The notes below the pieces were generated by a model, which searched no databases, was not told the origin of the DNA, and saw only the letters and a list, made by a program, of their open reading frames with translations. Below, piece after piece: positions 25,023 to 31,625 of a stretch of DNA of 36,446 nt. Source of the stretch: JAICIG01 sp035532215 (GTDB lineage: Bacteria > Planctomycetota > Planctomycetia > Pirellulales > JAICIG01); NCBI GenBank assembly GCA_035532215.1, contig DATKRK010000324.1, forward strand, positions 1-36,446, read 5' to 3'. The first letter of the stretch is position 1. Every line of letters begins with the position of its first letter. The position numbers and the translations under genes were made by a program.

Positions 25023-25249
25023 TCGTAGATGCTCTGGTCCATGCCCACGACGGCTGCGGCGTACTGCAAGGCGGCGCGAATGTGCTCAGGCTTGAGTGTC
25101 GGATAATTATCGAGCAGATCGTCGAAACTCATGCCGGCGCCTAGCTCTTCCAGCAGGTGTTGCACTGTGAGCCGCGTGCCTTTGAGCACTGGTTTGCCCA
25201 GCATGACATCCTTGCGCTCTTCGATAAAATCCTGCCAATGAATGGTCAT
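25019..25249 (-). CDS. DUF433-family protein, probable antitoxin
   Basis: 76 residues, typical length for DUF433. The family pattern is clear: GKPVLKGTRLTVQHLLEELGAGMSFDDLLDNYPTLKPEHIRAAL, where the GTR-x3-HLL and DLLDNYP-LKPEHI parts form a small helix-turn-helix. DUF433 proteins usually stand upstream of a PIN-like toxin gene and are thought to neutralise it and bind the promoter. GGAG lies 6 bases before the ATG. It starts 64 bases beyond the nuoE stop, so the pair can be read from the nuo transcript, or from its own promoter in that gap. Confidence 0.85.
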   Translation of the reverse strand: MTIHWQDFIEERKDVMLGKPVLKGTRLTVQHLLEELGAGMSFDDLLDNYPTLKPEHIRAALQYAAAVVGMDQSIYE

Positions 25250-25313
25250 CGTTCGCTCCGATTAAGCTGGCTGGGGGAAAGCCGCTGAAATGACATGTGC
25301 CCGGCGTTGATGG

Positions 25314-25817
25314 TCACCTCGGTTCTGCCATAATCGTCAAACCCCGCAAAAACTCGTCGGCCTTGGCCGGCGTGAGGTCTTTGTAGAGCGTCTTGTCGAC
25401 CAGCATGCAAGGGGCGAAATCGCAAGCGCCCAGGCACTCGCCGAATTCCAGCGTCAGCTTGCCGTCGGCCGTCGTACCGCCGGCGTGGATGTTCAGCTTC
25501 TCGCACATGTGGTCGAGCACTTCCTCGCCGCCGCGCAAGGCGCACGAGATCGAGCGGCAGACCCAGGCTCGATGCTCGCCGTGCGGCCCATCCTGTTTGA
25601 AAAAGCCGTAGAAGCTGAGCGTGTCTTGCACCACGGCCGGCGCCAGCTCCAACAATTCGGCGATTTCGACGACCGCCTGCAACGGCACGTGGCGCAAACG
25701 CTCGTTGACGATGTGCAAGGCGGGCAGCGTCACGGCCTGCCGCGTGGGATAACGCGGAAAGTAGGCTTTGATCGCCTCGATCATTTCGTCGGTCAGGATT
25801 CGTTCGGCGGCGGCCAT
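25314..25817 (-). CDS. nuoE: NADH-quinone oxidoreductase subunit E (2Fe-2S)
   Basis: 167 residues. The thioredoxin-like domain carries the N1a cluster ligands C87, C92, C128 and C132 (CRSISC and ECLGAC), with the family spacing of C-x4-C and C-x3-C. It pairs with NuoF at the NADH end of the complex. The ATG at 25817 lies 4 bases after the nuoD stop; a start at 25844 overlapping nuoD is less likely. Confidence 0.94.
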   Translation of the reverse strand: MAAAERILTDEMIEAIKAYFPRYPTRQAVTLPALHIVNERLRHVPLQAVVEIAELLELAPAVVQDTLSFYGFFKQDGPHGEHRAWVCRSISCALRGGEEVLDHMCEKLNIHAGGTTADGKLTLEFGECLGACDFAPCMLVDKTLYKDLTPAKADEFLRGLTIMAEPR

Positions 25818-25821
25818 CGTG

Positions 25822-27051
25822 TTAGCGGTCCAACTCGGCTGCAATGATGTTCAAACTTCCCAGCACGGCCACGATGTCGGAGAGCGTGTGTCCCTTGATC
25901 AAATAGGGAAACAACGCGAAGTGGATGTACGACGGCGGCCGGCAGCGGGCCCGGTAGGCGACGTCGCTGCCGTCGCCGACGACGTAAAAACCCAGTTCGC
26001 CGTTGGGGGCCTCGATGGCGAAGTACGACTCTTCGTGCGGCGTTTCGAAACCGCGATTGCTCATCGACAATTCGAAGTGCGAGATCAAGCCTTCGATCGT
26101 CGAGTAAACCTGCCGCTTGGCGGGCAGGGCCGTGCGCTGGTCGATGCCGACGTCGACCGGCCCGGGCGGCAGGTTTTCGATGGCTTGCGTCACGATCTTC
26201 AGGCTTTCCCACATCTCGGCCATCCGCACGAGATAGCGGGCGTAGCAGTCGCCGGCCGTGGTGCAAGGAACCTTGAAATCGAAATCGGCGTAGGCCAGAT
26301 ACGGTTCGTCCTTGCGCAGATCGCGGGTCACGCCGCTGGCCCGGGCGATCGGGCCGGTCGCGCTGCGATTGGTCGCCTCTTCCTTGCTGAGCACGCCGAC
26401 CCCCTTGGTGCGGTCGACGAAGATGCGGTTGCGATTCAGCAGCCGCTCCATGTCGTCGAGCGTTTTGGGGAACGTGCGGCAGAAAGTGCGGACGCGTTCG
26501 ATGAACATCGGCGTGGCGTCGTACATCAGCCCGCCGACGCGCGTGTAGCTGTTGGTGAAGCGGGCGCCGCAGACCGTCTCGAAAATGTCGTAGATATCCT
26601 CGCGGCGATTGAAGGCGTAGAGAAAGTACGTAAACGCGCCCGTATCGAGCCCCACGGCGCCGTTGCACAGCAGGTGATCGCTGATCCTGGCCAGTTCGGC
26701 GACGATCACGCGGATGTACTTGCATCGCGGCGTCAGTTCCAGCCCCAGCAGCTTTTCCACCGCGCCGTGCCAGGCCACGTTGTTGGCCATCGGCGAGATG
26801 TAGTTCATCCGGTCGGTGACCGTCACGTACTGGTTGTAGTCCAGGCTTTCGCCGAGCTTTTCGAAGCCCGAGTGCAGATAGCCGATGTCGGGCATCGCCT
26901 CGACGACCCGCTCGCCGTCGAGCTTGAGCACGATCCGCAGCGTGGTGTGCGTGGCCGGGTGCTGCGGGCCGAAGTTCAACGTCCACAGGAAGTCCTGCGA
27001 TTCGTCGTGGGAAATATCGTGCGTATGAATCTCGGCGGGCGTGAGAGGCAT
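25822..27051 (-). CDS. nuoD: NADH-quinone oxidoreductase subunit D
   Basis: 409 residues, the 49-kDa-type subunit that lines the quinone cavity. Conserved parts are NFGPQHPATH (26-35), MPDIGYLHSGFEKLGE, the TDRMNYISPMANN block and the C-terminal DIVAVLGSLNIIAAELDR, as in nearly all family members. The His in GPQHPATH belongs to the quinone site. It starts 4 bases after nuoC and is followed closely by nuoE. Confidence 0.96.
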   Translation of the reverse strand: MPLTPAEIHTHDISHDESQDFLWTLNFGPQHPATHTTLRIVLKLDGERVVEAMPDIGYLHSGFEKLGESLDYNQYVTVTDRMNYISPMANNVAWHGAVEKLLGLELTPRCKYIRVIVAELARISDHLLCNGAVGLDTGAFTYFLYAFNRREDIYDIFETVCGARFTNSYTRVGGLMYDATPMFIERVRTFCRTFPKTLDDMERLLNRNRIFVDRTKGVGVLSKEEATNRSATGPIARASGVTRDLRKDEPYLAYADFDFKVPCTTAGDCYARYLVRMAEMWESLKIVTQAIENLPPGPVDVGIDQRTALPAKRQVYSTIEGLISHFELSMSNRGFETPHEESYFAIEAPNGELGFYVVGDGSDVAYRARCRPPSYIHFALFPYLIKGHTLSDIVAVLGSLNIIAAELDR

Positions 27052-27055
27052 CGGC

Positions 27056-27553
27056 TTAGCTCCGGTTTCGCGTCAAGACCGGGAGATTATGCCGCTCGCC
27101 GCGGCCCTGCAGCGGGTAGTCCTTGCGGAGCGGATGGGCCTCGAAGCCTTCGGGCAACAGAATGCGGCGATGATCGGGATGGCCGGCGAAGACGATCCCG
27201 AACATGTCCCAGACTTCGCGCTCCATCCAATTGGCGCCTTCCCAGAGCGGCACGGCCGAAGGCACGGTCAAGTCGGGCTCGTTGAGAAACACGCGAATCG
27301 CGATCCGCTCGTTCGTCGTCGTCGAGGCCAGCAGATAGACCAGACCGAAGCGGTCGACCGCGTCGCGGTAGTTCAAGTAGTCGACGCAGGTGATGTCGAC
27401 CAGCAGGTCGAACTTCCGCTCGTTTTTCAGCCACGCCAGCGCGTCGAATAGCCGCTCGCGAGGCACGACGACGCGCGTCTGCCCGCGAAACTCGCTCGAG
27501 CGAGCTTCCGGCACGGCCGAGGTCAATTGTTCGAGCGTCTCAGGAAAAATCAT
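27056..27553 (-). CDS. nuoC: NADH-quinone oxidoreductase subunit C
   Basis: 165 residues with the start chosen here. Signature parts are NWMEREVWDMFGIVFAGHPD and RRILLPEGFEAHPLRKDYPL, the 30-kDa subunit motif. It docks the hydrophilic arm to NuoD. I chose the ATG at 27553 because an AAGAAAG stretch precedes it at 7 bases; the ATG at 27574 (seven residues longer) is possible. The frame is open to 27685 but that part lies in a palindromic repeat and looks non-coding. Confidence 0.93.
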   Translation of the reverse strand: MIFPETLEQLTSAVPEARSSEFRGQTRVVVPRERLFDALAWLKNERKFDLLVDITCVDYLNYRDAVDRFGLVYLLASTTTNERIAIRVFLNEPDLTVPSAVPLWEGANWMEREVWDMFGIVFAGHPDHRRILLPEGFEAHPLRKDYPLQGRGERHNLPVLTRNRS

Positions 27554-27613
27554 GAACGAGCTTTCTTGTTTCATTCCGCCGCAGCTTGCTCCGCACGCGA
27601 TTCGCCAACGAGA

Positions 27614-27668
27614 CGTGGGGCGGCCTTTCGGGCCGCCGGCCATAGACGGCCTGGGAGGCCGCCCCACG
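27614..27668. repeat. Palindromic hairpin between nuoB and nuoC
   Basis: CGTGGGGCGGCCT (27614-27626) pairs exactly with AGGCCGCCCCACG (27656-27668); further GGCC/GGCC pairing fills the loop. It lies in the 165-base gap between nuoB and nuoC. Such a gap is unusually wide for these subunits, and the repeat accounts for a third of it. Confidence 0.7.
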
Positions 27669-27718
27669 GAGAACGCACATCTCATTCTTAATCGGGCACG
27701 GCATCGTTCGCCTCGGTC

Positions 27719-28279
27719 TCAGCGCGAATGGCCCAGTTGCGGCGCCGAGATGACCGGCAACTCGATCAAAGCCCGTTTCGGCCCTTGCCGCGAGGGAAGT
27801 TCGAACTCCTGGCCGCCGACCGTGCCTTCACGTTGGATCTTGTCTTGCAGGTCGATGATCGCCTGGATCAACTGCTCGGGCCGCGGCGGACAGCCGGGCA
27901 CGTACATGTCGACCGGAAGGAAACGATCGATGCCTTGCACCACGCTGTAAGTGTCGAACACGCCGCCCGTCGAGGCGCAGGCCCCCATCGAAATGCACCA
28001 CTTCGGCTCGAGCATTTGTTGCCAGATGCGCTGCAGCACGGGCATCATTTTCATCACCACGCGGCCGGCGACGATCATCAAGTCGCACTGCCGCGGGCTG
28101 AAGCGGAACACCTCGGCGCCGAAGCGAGCCAGGTCGTGCCGGCTGGCGCCGGTGGCCATCAGTTCAATGCCGCAACAAGCCGTGGCGAAAGGCATCGGCC
28201 ACAGGCTGTTCTTGCGGCACCAACTGGCCAATTCGTCGAGCTTGCCGACGACCACGTTTTCAGGCAGTTCTAGCGCCAT
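27719..28279 (-). CDS. nuoB: NADH-quinone oxidoreductase subunit B (cluster N2)
   Basis: 186 residues. The N2 cluster ligands are the adjacent pair C35/C36, with C101 and C130, exactly the spacing of well-studied NuoB proteins (66 and 29). Conserved segments are ATACCGIELMA, MPEPKW-like MLEPKWCISMGACASTGG and YVPGCPPRPE. It passes electrons to quinone. The ATG at 28279 overlaps the last codons of nuoA by 10 bases and has AAGGGGAT about 8 bases upstream. The frame continues upstream through nuoA but that part is a shadow. Confidence 0.96.
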   Translation of the reverse strand: MALELPENVVVGKLDELASWCRKNSLWPMPFATACCGIELMATGASRHDLARFGAEVFRFSPRQCDLMIVAGRVVMKMMPVLQRIWQQMLEPKWCISMGACASTGGVFDTYSVVQGIDRFLPVDMYVPGCPPRPEQLIQAIIDLQDKIQREGTVGGQEFELPSRQGPKRALIELPVISAPQLGHSR

Positions 28280-28668
28280 CGAAATATCCCCTTGCGCCAA
28301 GCGTAGACGAACCCCGCGGCGAACAGAGCAATGAACGCCATTGCTTCGGCAAACACCAAGCCGCGGCCTGAAACCAGCCCGGCCGAGACGGCGGCGTCGA
28401 TGCCTGCGGCATTTCGGCTGGCGACCGCCCACGGATAAAGGAACAAGACTTCGACATCGAACACCAGAAAAGCGATCGCGACCAGGTAAAACCGCACGTC
28501 GAAGCGGCGGCGCGTGTCGTGGATCGGGTCCATGCCGCTTTCGTACGGCATTTGTTTGACGGCGCCGGCGCGATGCGGCCCGAACATGCGCGAGACGACC
28601 AGCAAGCCCACCGCCAGCCCGGTGGAGCAGAGAATAAACAGCAAAATCGGAAGAGTTTCGATTTGCAT
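28270..28668 (-). CDS. nuoA: NADH-quinone oxidoreductase subunit A
   Basis: 132 residues, three membrane helices. The loop YESGMDP (E43) and the second-helix segment FLVFDVEVLFLYPW (D71, E73) are diagnostic. It is the first gene of the complex I operon. The ATG at 28668 (MQIETLPILL) was chosen because the 20 extra residues possible upstream read through a palindromic operator-like site; only a weak ribosome binding site (AGCAGAG) is seen. Read-through from the IS-like remnant upstream is possible. Confidence 0.94.
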   Translation of the reverse strand: MQIETLPILLFILCSTGLAVGLLVVSRMFGPHRAGAVKQMPYESGMDPIHDTRRRFDVRFYLVAIAFLVFDVEVLFLYPWAVASRNAAGIDAAVSAGLVSGRGLVFAEAMAFIALFAAGFVYAWRKGIFRWR

Positions 28669-28712
28669 AAAGCTCTGCTGGAAAACGCCTTGCAGTAAAA
28701 CAGACGCAGAGA

Positions 28713-28730
28713 TTGTGAAGGCTTTCACAA
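28713..28730. promoter_or_regulatory. CRP/FNR-family operator-like palindrome upstream of nuoA
   Basis: TTGTGAAGGCTTTCACAA contains TGTGA-N6-TCACA (28714-28729), the consensus core of CRP-family sites, and is palindromic in 8 of 9 base pairs. It ends 45 bases upstream of the nuoA start, where an activator or repressor of the operon would bind. No regulator gene of this family lies in the window. Assignment to a CRP/FNR-type protein is inferred from the pattern. Confidence 0.55.
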
Positions 28731-28801
28731 GCCGGCGCCAAAAGAAAACCCGAGCTTGCGGTCGAGTTCGCCCAGCATCCTATCGGCTCGCCAGAAGGCG
28801 G

Positions 28802-29015
28802 TCAAGCCGACGCGCAACTCTTGCTTTTATCGGGCTCCAAGTCGTGCATTTGCCGATCAAGAAACACTCGGCACGCATCGCCGAACCGCACGACAAGCCG
28901 GCAAATGGTGTCGCGATGGATGGCCTGTAATCCGCTCGACGGCGCGAATGCTGGCGCCATTGGTCAAAATCTCCAAAGCCCGCATCTGCCGCTCTTTTCG
29001 GAGAACATTAGCCAT
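28802..29015 (-). pseudogene. Frameshifted, truncated IS1-like transposase remnant
   Basis: The minus strand starts with ATG at 29015 and encodes the N-terminal helix-turn-helix part of an IS1-family-type transposase (MANVLRKERQ..., then IRAVERITG). Near 28922 one extra base shifts the frame; in the next frame the product continues as IHRDTICRLVVRFGDACR and on to DLEPDKSKS, then stops at 28804-28802. The rest of the enzyme, including the catalytic acidic residues, is missing. The leader (29016 to about 29085) may include one end of the element, but I see no second inverted repeat. It lies upstream of nuoA. Confidence 0.65.
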
Positions 29016-29459
29016 TGAGAAACACGCGCTTTCAATTTGCGGCGGGAAGACTAGAATAAGGGTGCAGAGTCGCACTCCCGGGCCTACGCGCCGGGATGTG
29101 ATTTAGCCCCCTCAGCCGTTACCAGCGACTGAGGGGGGCGTTTCAAAAAACCGACTCGTCAAAGTTGGTCGCCTCGCCGATCGAGCAGCCCGTTACTAGC
29201 AGTCCGCTCGATTGACTCGCCCCTCACCAGGGCCTTCGACGCATCACCCTACGGCAACCACCTGGGGCGATGCTATGGACTCTTCTAAGCATGGCGAACC
29301 TCCATTTTCTCCGGATGCCACGATTGTAGTGACTTAAAAGAGATAGTCAATAAACTTTTTGACTGGCAATCGAGATTATTTTTATCTTGATTATCTCTTG
29401 CCGGCTTCGTATATTTGGCTCGCTGCTGCTCTGCGGATCGATGAACGGGAGGATCTGAA
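29016..29459. other. Intergenic region between IS remnant and winged-helix gene
   Basis: No gene is supported in these 444 bases. A hairpin at 29106-29139 (GCCCCCTCAG against CTGAGGGGGGC) is followed on the plus strand by GTTTCAAAAAA rather than a T-run, so it is not a clear terminator. The last 130 bases are markedly AT-rich compared with the rest of the window and carry the inverted repeat listed separately. Confidence 0.5.
29338..29399 (+). promoter_or_regulatory. AT-rich promoter/operator region with inverted repeat
   Basis: AAGAGATAGTC (29338-29348) and GATTATCTCTT (29389-29399) form an inverted repeat with one mismatch, flanking AT-rich DNA that ends about 60 bases before the ATG at 29460. 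A second, smaller inverted pair, GAGATTATTTTTATCT, lies inside. This is a likely promoter with an autoregulatory operator for the winged-helix gene, which is inference. Exact -35 and -10 boxes are not clear. Confidence 0.4.
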
Positions 29460-30446
29460 ATGTCCAAATTCGATGAAGACGACAACGATACGACCATACC
29501 GCGCAGCCCTCGCGGGCCATCAATTTCACTGGCGGAGGCCGTTGTAAAGACAAAGGCGATTTACGACGCCGACAAAACAGCCGGATCCCCGGTTGACGCA
29601 GCCCTCAAGCACATGGGTTATAAGAGCCGTAGCGGCCCAGCAACGGCGGCTCTTGGGGCGCTCAAGCGATTCGGGCTTGTCGAATCGAGGAACGGCCGGC
29701 TTGTACCTACTGCTCGCGCAGTTTCAATCATCTGCTTGCCGGAAACCGACCGCAGGCGCATCGTGGCGCTGAAGGAAGCAGCTCTAGCGCCTGGTATTTA
29801 CAGGGAGCTTTTCGACAAGTACCGAGAAACTGGAATGCCCTCTCTGGAATCGCTTAAGCACGAGTTGATCCTGGATGGACGATTTAATCACAACGCCGTA
29901 AATCGCATCGCAGAAGACTTTGTTTCCAGCTTCAAATATGCTGGACTAACTGACGACTCTGGGGCTATAGTGCCTGAGGAGCCGCCAGAGCCCTTGCCAC
30001 CGCCTCCTTCGACCAGGCCGGTAACGTCAGGATCCTACGTTAGGTGCCTCTCCAGCAGCCCGGTTCGATTTGAAAGGTCGCGGCGAGTGGTCGGCGTCTC
30101 CCACGATAAAAAGTGGGCGTTTGTCGAGGGAGTCGAAACAGGCATCCAAATGGAACACCTAGCAGTTGACCGTGATTACGAGGGGGCACCGCATACTGCG
30201 CTGCCCCCTGGCCTCCCTCCTCACAACCCGTATTTCAAACCGGAAGAGCCAGAAATTGGCGATGAACTTCGCGCAGCCAATTGCGCAAAAGCTCAAACGA
30301 AGCTCGATGAGGGGCCGGCCGTTCTGACCTGGCCAGACGAGTTGAGCAGGGAAAGCTTTGAGGAATTTGAATATTGGCTCAAAGGCGTCATTCGACGTGC
30401 GCGGCGAAAGGCGGGACTCGCGCCCGAATCTCAGCGTGCAGATTAG
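29460..30446 (+). CDS. Winged-helix-like protein of unknown function
   Basis: 328 residues. The N-terminal 20-110 form a helix-rich block (SLAEAVVKTKAIYDADKTAG ... GYKSRSGPATAALGALKRFG LVESRNGRLVPTARA) that resembles a winged-helix DNA-binding domain. A Pro-rich linker (about 175-195, EEPPEPLPPPPSTRP) leads to a region I do not recognise, and the end contains LTWPDELSRESFEEFEYWLK, a helical motif found at the C-terminus of other small regulators. GGGAGG at 29447-29452 is a strong ribosome binding site. The codon use is less GC-rich than in the neighbours, so acquisition is plausible. The role is unknown; DNA-binding is inferred. Confidence 0.7.
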   Translation: MSKFDEDDNDTTIPRSPRGPSISLAEAVVKTKAIYDADKTAGSPVDAALKHMGYKSRSGPATAALGALKRFGLVESRNGRLVPTARAVSIICLPETDRRRIVALKEAALAPGIYRELFDKYRETGMPSLESLKHELILDGRFNHNAVNRIAEDFVSSFKYAGLTDDSGAIVPEEPPEPLPPPPSTRPVTSGSYVRCLSSSPVRFERSRRVVGVSHDKKWAFVEGVETGIQMEHLAVDRDYEGAPHTALPPGLPPHNPYFKPEEPEIGDELRAANCAKAQTKLDEGPAVLTWPDELSRESFEEFEYWLKGVIRRARRKAGLAPESQRAD

Positions 30447-30466
30447 AAATACGTGCTAAATTCGGC

Positions 30467-30721
30467 CTAGAACGGCGCCGCAACAACGTACTTGACGATG
30501 GTTTGCCCTTGGCAAACCCCCTCTGGAATCAAGACCCGCCGGGAATTAGCCTTCCCGTCCACGATCGTCAGCAGATCGCCTTCGGAGCCTGGCGGCAATT
30601 CGCACGGTTCAGCGAGCACAAATGTGCGGCCGTTCGTTTTTGCCAAGCGAACTCGGTTGCCGCGGATGACGAAAAAGCCTTCCACGTCCGCAGAATAGCC
30701 GTATTCGTGATGGATTCCCAT
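30467..30721 (-). CDS. Small unknown protein, head-to-head with kinase-like gene
   Basis: 84 residues starting MGIHHEYGYSADVEG. The rest is beta-rich (FFVIRGNRVRLAKTNG, CELPPGSEGDLLTIVDGKA, RRVLIPEGVCQGQ) and could be a small barrel. I do not recognise a family. The start ATG (30721-30719) shares bases with the plus-strand ATG at 30720, forming CATG, and the frame is open further upstream inside the neighbouring gene. The 20-base gap to the convergent winged-helix gene fits a real gene boundary. AAGG about 12 bases upstream is only a weak ribosome binding site. Confidence 0.6.
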   Translation of the reverse strand: MGIHHEYGYSADVEGFFVIRGNRVRLAKTNGRTFVLAEPCELPPGSEGDLLTIVDGKANSRRVLIPEGVCQGQTIVKYVVAAPF

Positions 30722-31217
30722 GAAAAGCCAACGCCTTGAGGACCAAGTTCGCCGGTATCTTAGCTTAACCGGTGGCGACGTAAATAGCACGCGTTTTTTG
30801 GGGGACGGAACAGACGGCGCGGTTTGGGCGACAAAGCACGATACCGCCATCAAGGCTTTCGACTATCTCCACGGATACTGCAATGAACGGGATTCGTACT
30901 TGAGACTGGCGGAGTACGGAGTGACCCAAAGCATTGAAGGCTTCTCGATTCCCGCGATGCTCAACTGCAACGATAAACTGATGGTTGTAGAGATGGATTT
31001 CATGCAGCGGCCGCCCTACATCATCGATTTCGCCAAAGTCAGGATCGACCGGCCGCCGGATTTTCCTGAAGACGTGTTGCAGCAAAACGAACGAGATGGC
31101 TGGGAGCGGTTCGAGGGCAATTGGCCCAGGGTCAAGAAACTCATGGATGCCCTAGAGAGCTACCAGATTTACTATCTCGATCCGCAGCCACGCAACATCG
31201 TCTTTCCGGCGCAATGA
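30720..31217 (+). CDS. Atypical kinase-like fold protein
   Basis: 165 residues with parts of a protein-kinase fold: glycine loop LGDGTDG (27-33), AIKAF with a candidate ATP lysine (K45), a following helix with E56, and YLDPQPRNIVF near the C-terminus (D154, N159), spaced like the catalytic D-x4-N of kinases. An IDFAK motif (102-106) that resembles DFG comes before, not after, the catalytic loop, and the chain ends right after NIVF. The active site would thus be circularly rearranged or inactive. A role as small-molecule kinase, pseudokinase or toxin is open. Its start codon overlaps that of the divergent 84-residue gene. Confidence 0.65.
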   Translation: MKSQRLEDQVRRYLSLTGGDVNSTRFLGDGTDGAVWATKHDTAIKAFDYLHGYCNERDSYLRLAEYGVTQSIEGFSIPAMLNCNDKLMVVEMDFMQRPPYIIDFAKVRIDRPPDFPEDVLQQNERDGWERFEGNWPRVKKLMDALESYQIYYLDPQPRNIVFPAQ

Positions 31218-31307
31218 ACCGCCGTGCCAAACTCACCTAATCTCTTTTCGAGATTCGGACACTACCCGCAAGTCTCCCTTTTAACGACCGCCAGGCCGTC
31301 ACGGCGC

Positions 31308-31348
31308 ATAAAAAACCCTTCGCAGGCGGGGCAGGTACCTACGAAGGG
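31308..31348 (-). terminator. Intrinsic terminator read on the minus strand
   Basis: On the minus strand CCCTTCGTAGG pairs with CCTGCGAAGGG (10 of 11 bases) and is followed directly by TTTTTTAT, the classic intrinsic terminator form. On the plus strand no T-run follows, so it does not serve the kinase-like gene. It implies a transcript coming from the right; the small frame at 31373-31604 is the only candidate. Confidence 0.65.
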
Positions 31349-31372
31349 CGTTGCAGGAGTTGCCTCCCGCAC

Positions 31373-31604
31373 TCACATTCTTGTCAGAGTCTGCTTGGGC
31401 TTCAATAACGCTTCCGGGGGATCGAACTTGCTGCTTCGGCAAGATTCCATCACAGCCGGCGGAAGGCCGCAGATTTTGGCGTCACTGTCGGTCCATTCCA
31501 ATTGCGTTTGAATCGCTGAGCGAGGATATTGTTGGCTTCGCGACTGTTGCCGCGTCAAGCCCTCGGCGCCTGCGCCGCGATCTCCCGCCCCGCTCCCGCT
31601 CATT
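31373..31604 (-). CDS. Possible small protein upstream of the orphan terminator
   Basis: An open frame of 76 codons plus stop, from ATG at 31604 (MSGSGAGDRGAG...) to a stop at 31373, 25 bases before the terminator hairpin. The second half (EWTDSDAKICGLPPAVMESC, then SSKFDPPEALLKPK) looks protein-like; the first half is low complexity. No family is recognised and no good ribosome binding site is visible. The terminator is the main support; it may equally serve a small RNA. The rest of the 408-base gap (31218-31625) shows nothing else. Confidence 0.3.
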
Positions 31605-31625
31605 AAGCAAGGACTCGCCTCTGCC

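Noticed and set aside
29106..29139. Hairpin read as an intrinsic terminator
   Set aside because: It lacks a T-run on either strand and no gene ends close by, so I list it only as part of the intergenic region.
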